The notes below the pieces were generated by a model. That model was not told the DNA's origin and did not search any database. It saw nothing but the letters and a program-made list of their open reading frames with translations. Positions 21,075 through 21,217 of a stretch of DNA of 21,217 bases are shown in pieces. Origin of the DNA: GCA-002790615 sp964438025 (GTDB lineage Bacteria; Patescibacteriota; Minisyncoccia; Moranbacterales; UBA2206). The translations under genes and the position numbers were made by a program. The DNA lies in the NCBI GenBank assembly GCA_964438025.1, contig CAYTIK010000017.1, positions 1 to 21,217 of the forward strand. The letters run 5' to 3'. Position 1 is the stretch's first letter. The number at the start of each line of letters is the position of its first letter.

Positions 21075-21217
21075 AAATTTAATTTTATGCTCAATCAGTG
21101 GAATTTGTTCCTAAGTCTTCCGTGAGGCTGAAAGATTTTTGATTATTAAATTTAAGGTGCAAAGTCTAAGATTCTATTCTGAAGTGCAACATCGTCGTTT
21201 TCAGAGTTTAACATTGT

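Noticed and set aside
1..21217. CRISPR array or anti-phage defence system
   Set aside because: No regularly spaced direct repeats and no defence-type proteins were seen; the repeats present are palindromic and dispersed.

Overview
The window looks like a chromosomal segment of a Candidate Phyla Radiation bacterium (Patescibacteria, probably Parcubacteria-like). This is inferred from gene content and style: AT-rich genes, mostly without a clear Shine-Dalgarno sequence, short gene gaps, an archaeal/Rickettsia-type valyl-tRNA synthetase, a stand-alone SWIB-domain protein, a split PEP-synthase-like gene, and a short mraZ-rsmH-ftsL-ftsI-murF cluster. ftsI ends in TGA and no conserved frame contains an internal TGA, so the standard bacterial code applies.

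Region 1 (1-5650): valS, tRNA-Pro(CGG), then an agmatinase 5 nt upstream of a deoxyhypusine-synthase-family gene. The latter is split by one -1 frameshift at a run of eight A. Next come a Nudix-like protein with a degenerate catalytic box and a YdjM-like membrane protein. A strong terminator closes the unit. The agmatinase/DHS-like pair suggests polyamine metabolism.

Region 2 (5680-11150): a division and wall cluster with its own promoter and a candidate MraZ operator of two AAGTGG units 10 bp apart. The leader also holds a nested inverted repeat. A 145-bp palindromic element with 18-bp terminal inverted repeats lies between rsmH and ftsL, and a solo copy of its end occurs after uppS (15163).

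Region 3 (11150-12850): tRNA-Glu(CTC) on the minus strand and a REP-associated tyrosine transposase flanked by REP hairpins, with a third REP inside its own coding sequence. Then comes an orphan 150-aa gene with a perfect Shine-Dalgarno and its own terminators.

Region 4 (12850-18900): SWIB protein (minus strand), polyprenyl diphosphate synthase and uppS (lipid carrier supply for the wall), a CcdA/DsbD-like thiol-disulfide membrane protein with thioredoxin, a YjbQ-family protein, protein-L-isoaspartate methyltransferase and MltG. Prenyl synthase, uppS, MltG and region 2 together make much of a peptidoglycan pathway.

Region 5 (18900-21217): a rearranged locus. A remnant of a PEP-utilising (phosphohistidine) domain runs directly into a 5'-truncated methyltransferase, followed by a stand-alone ATP-binding (PPDK-N) domain of a PEP-synthase-like enzyme. 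The last 365 bases hold hairpins, a terminator and an orphan promoter but no gene.
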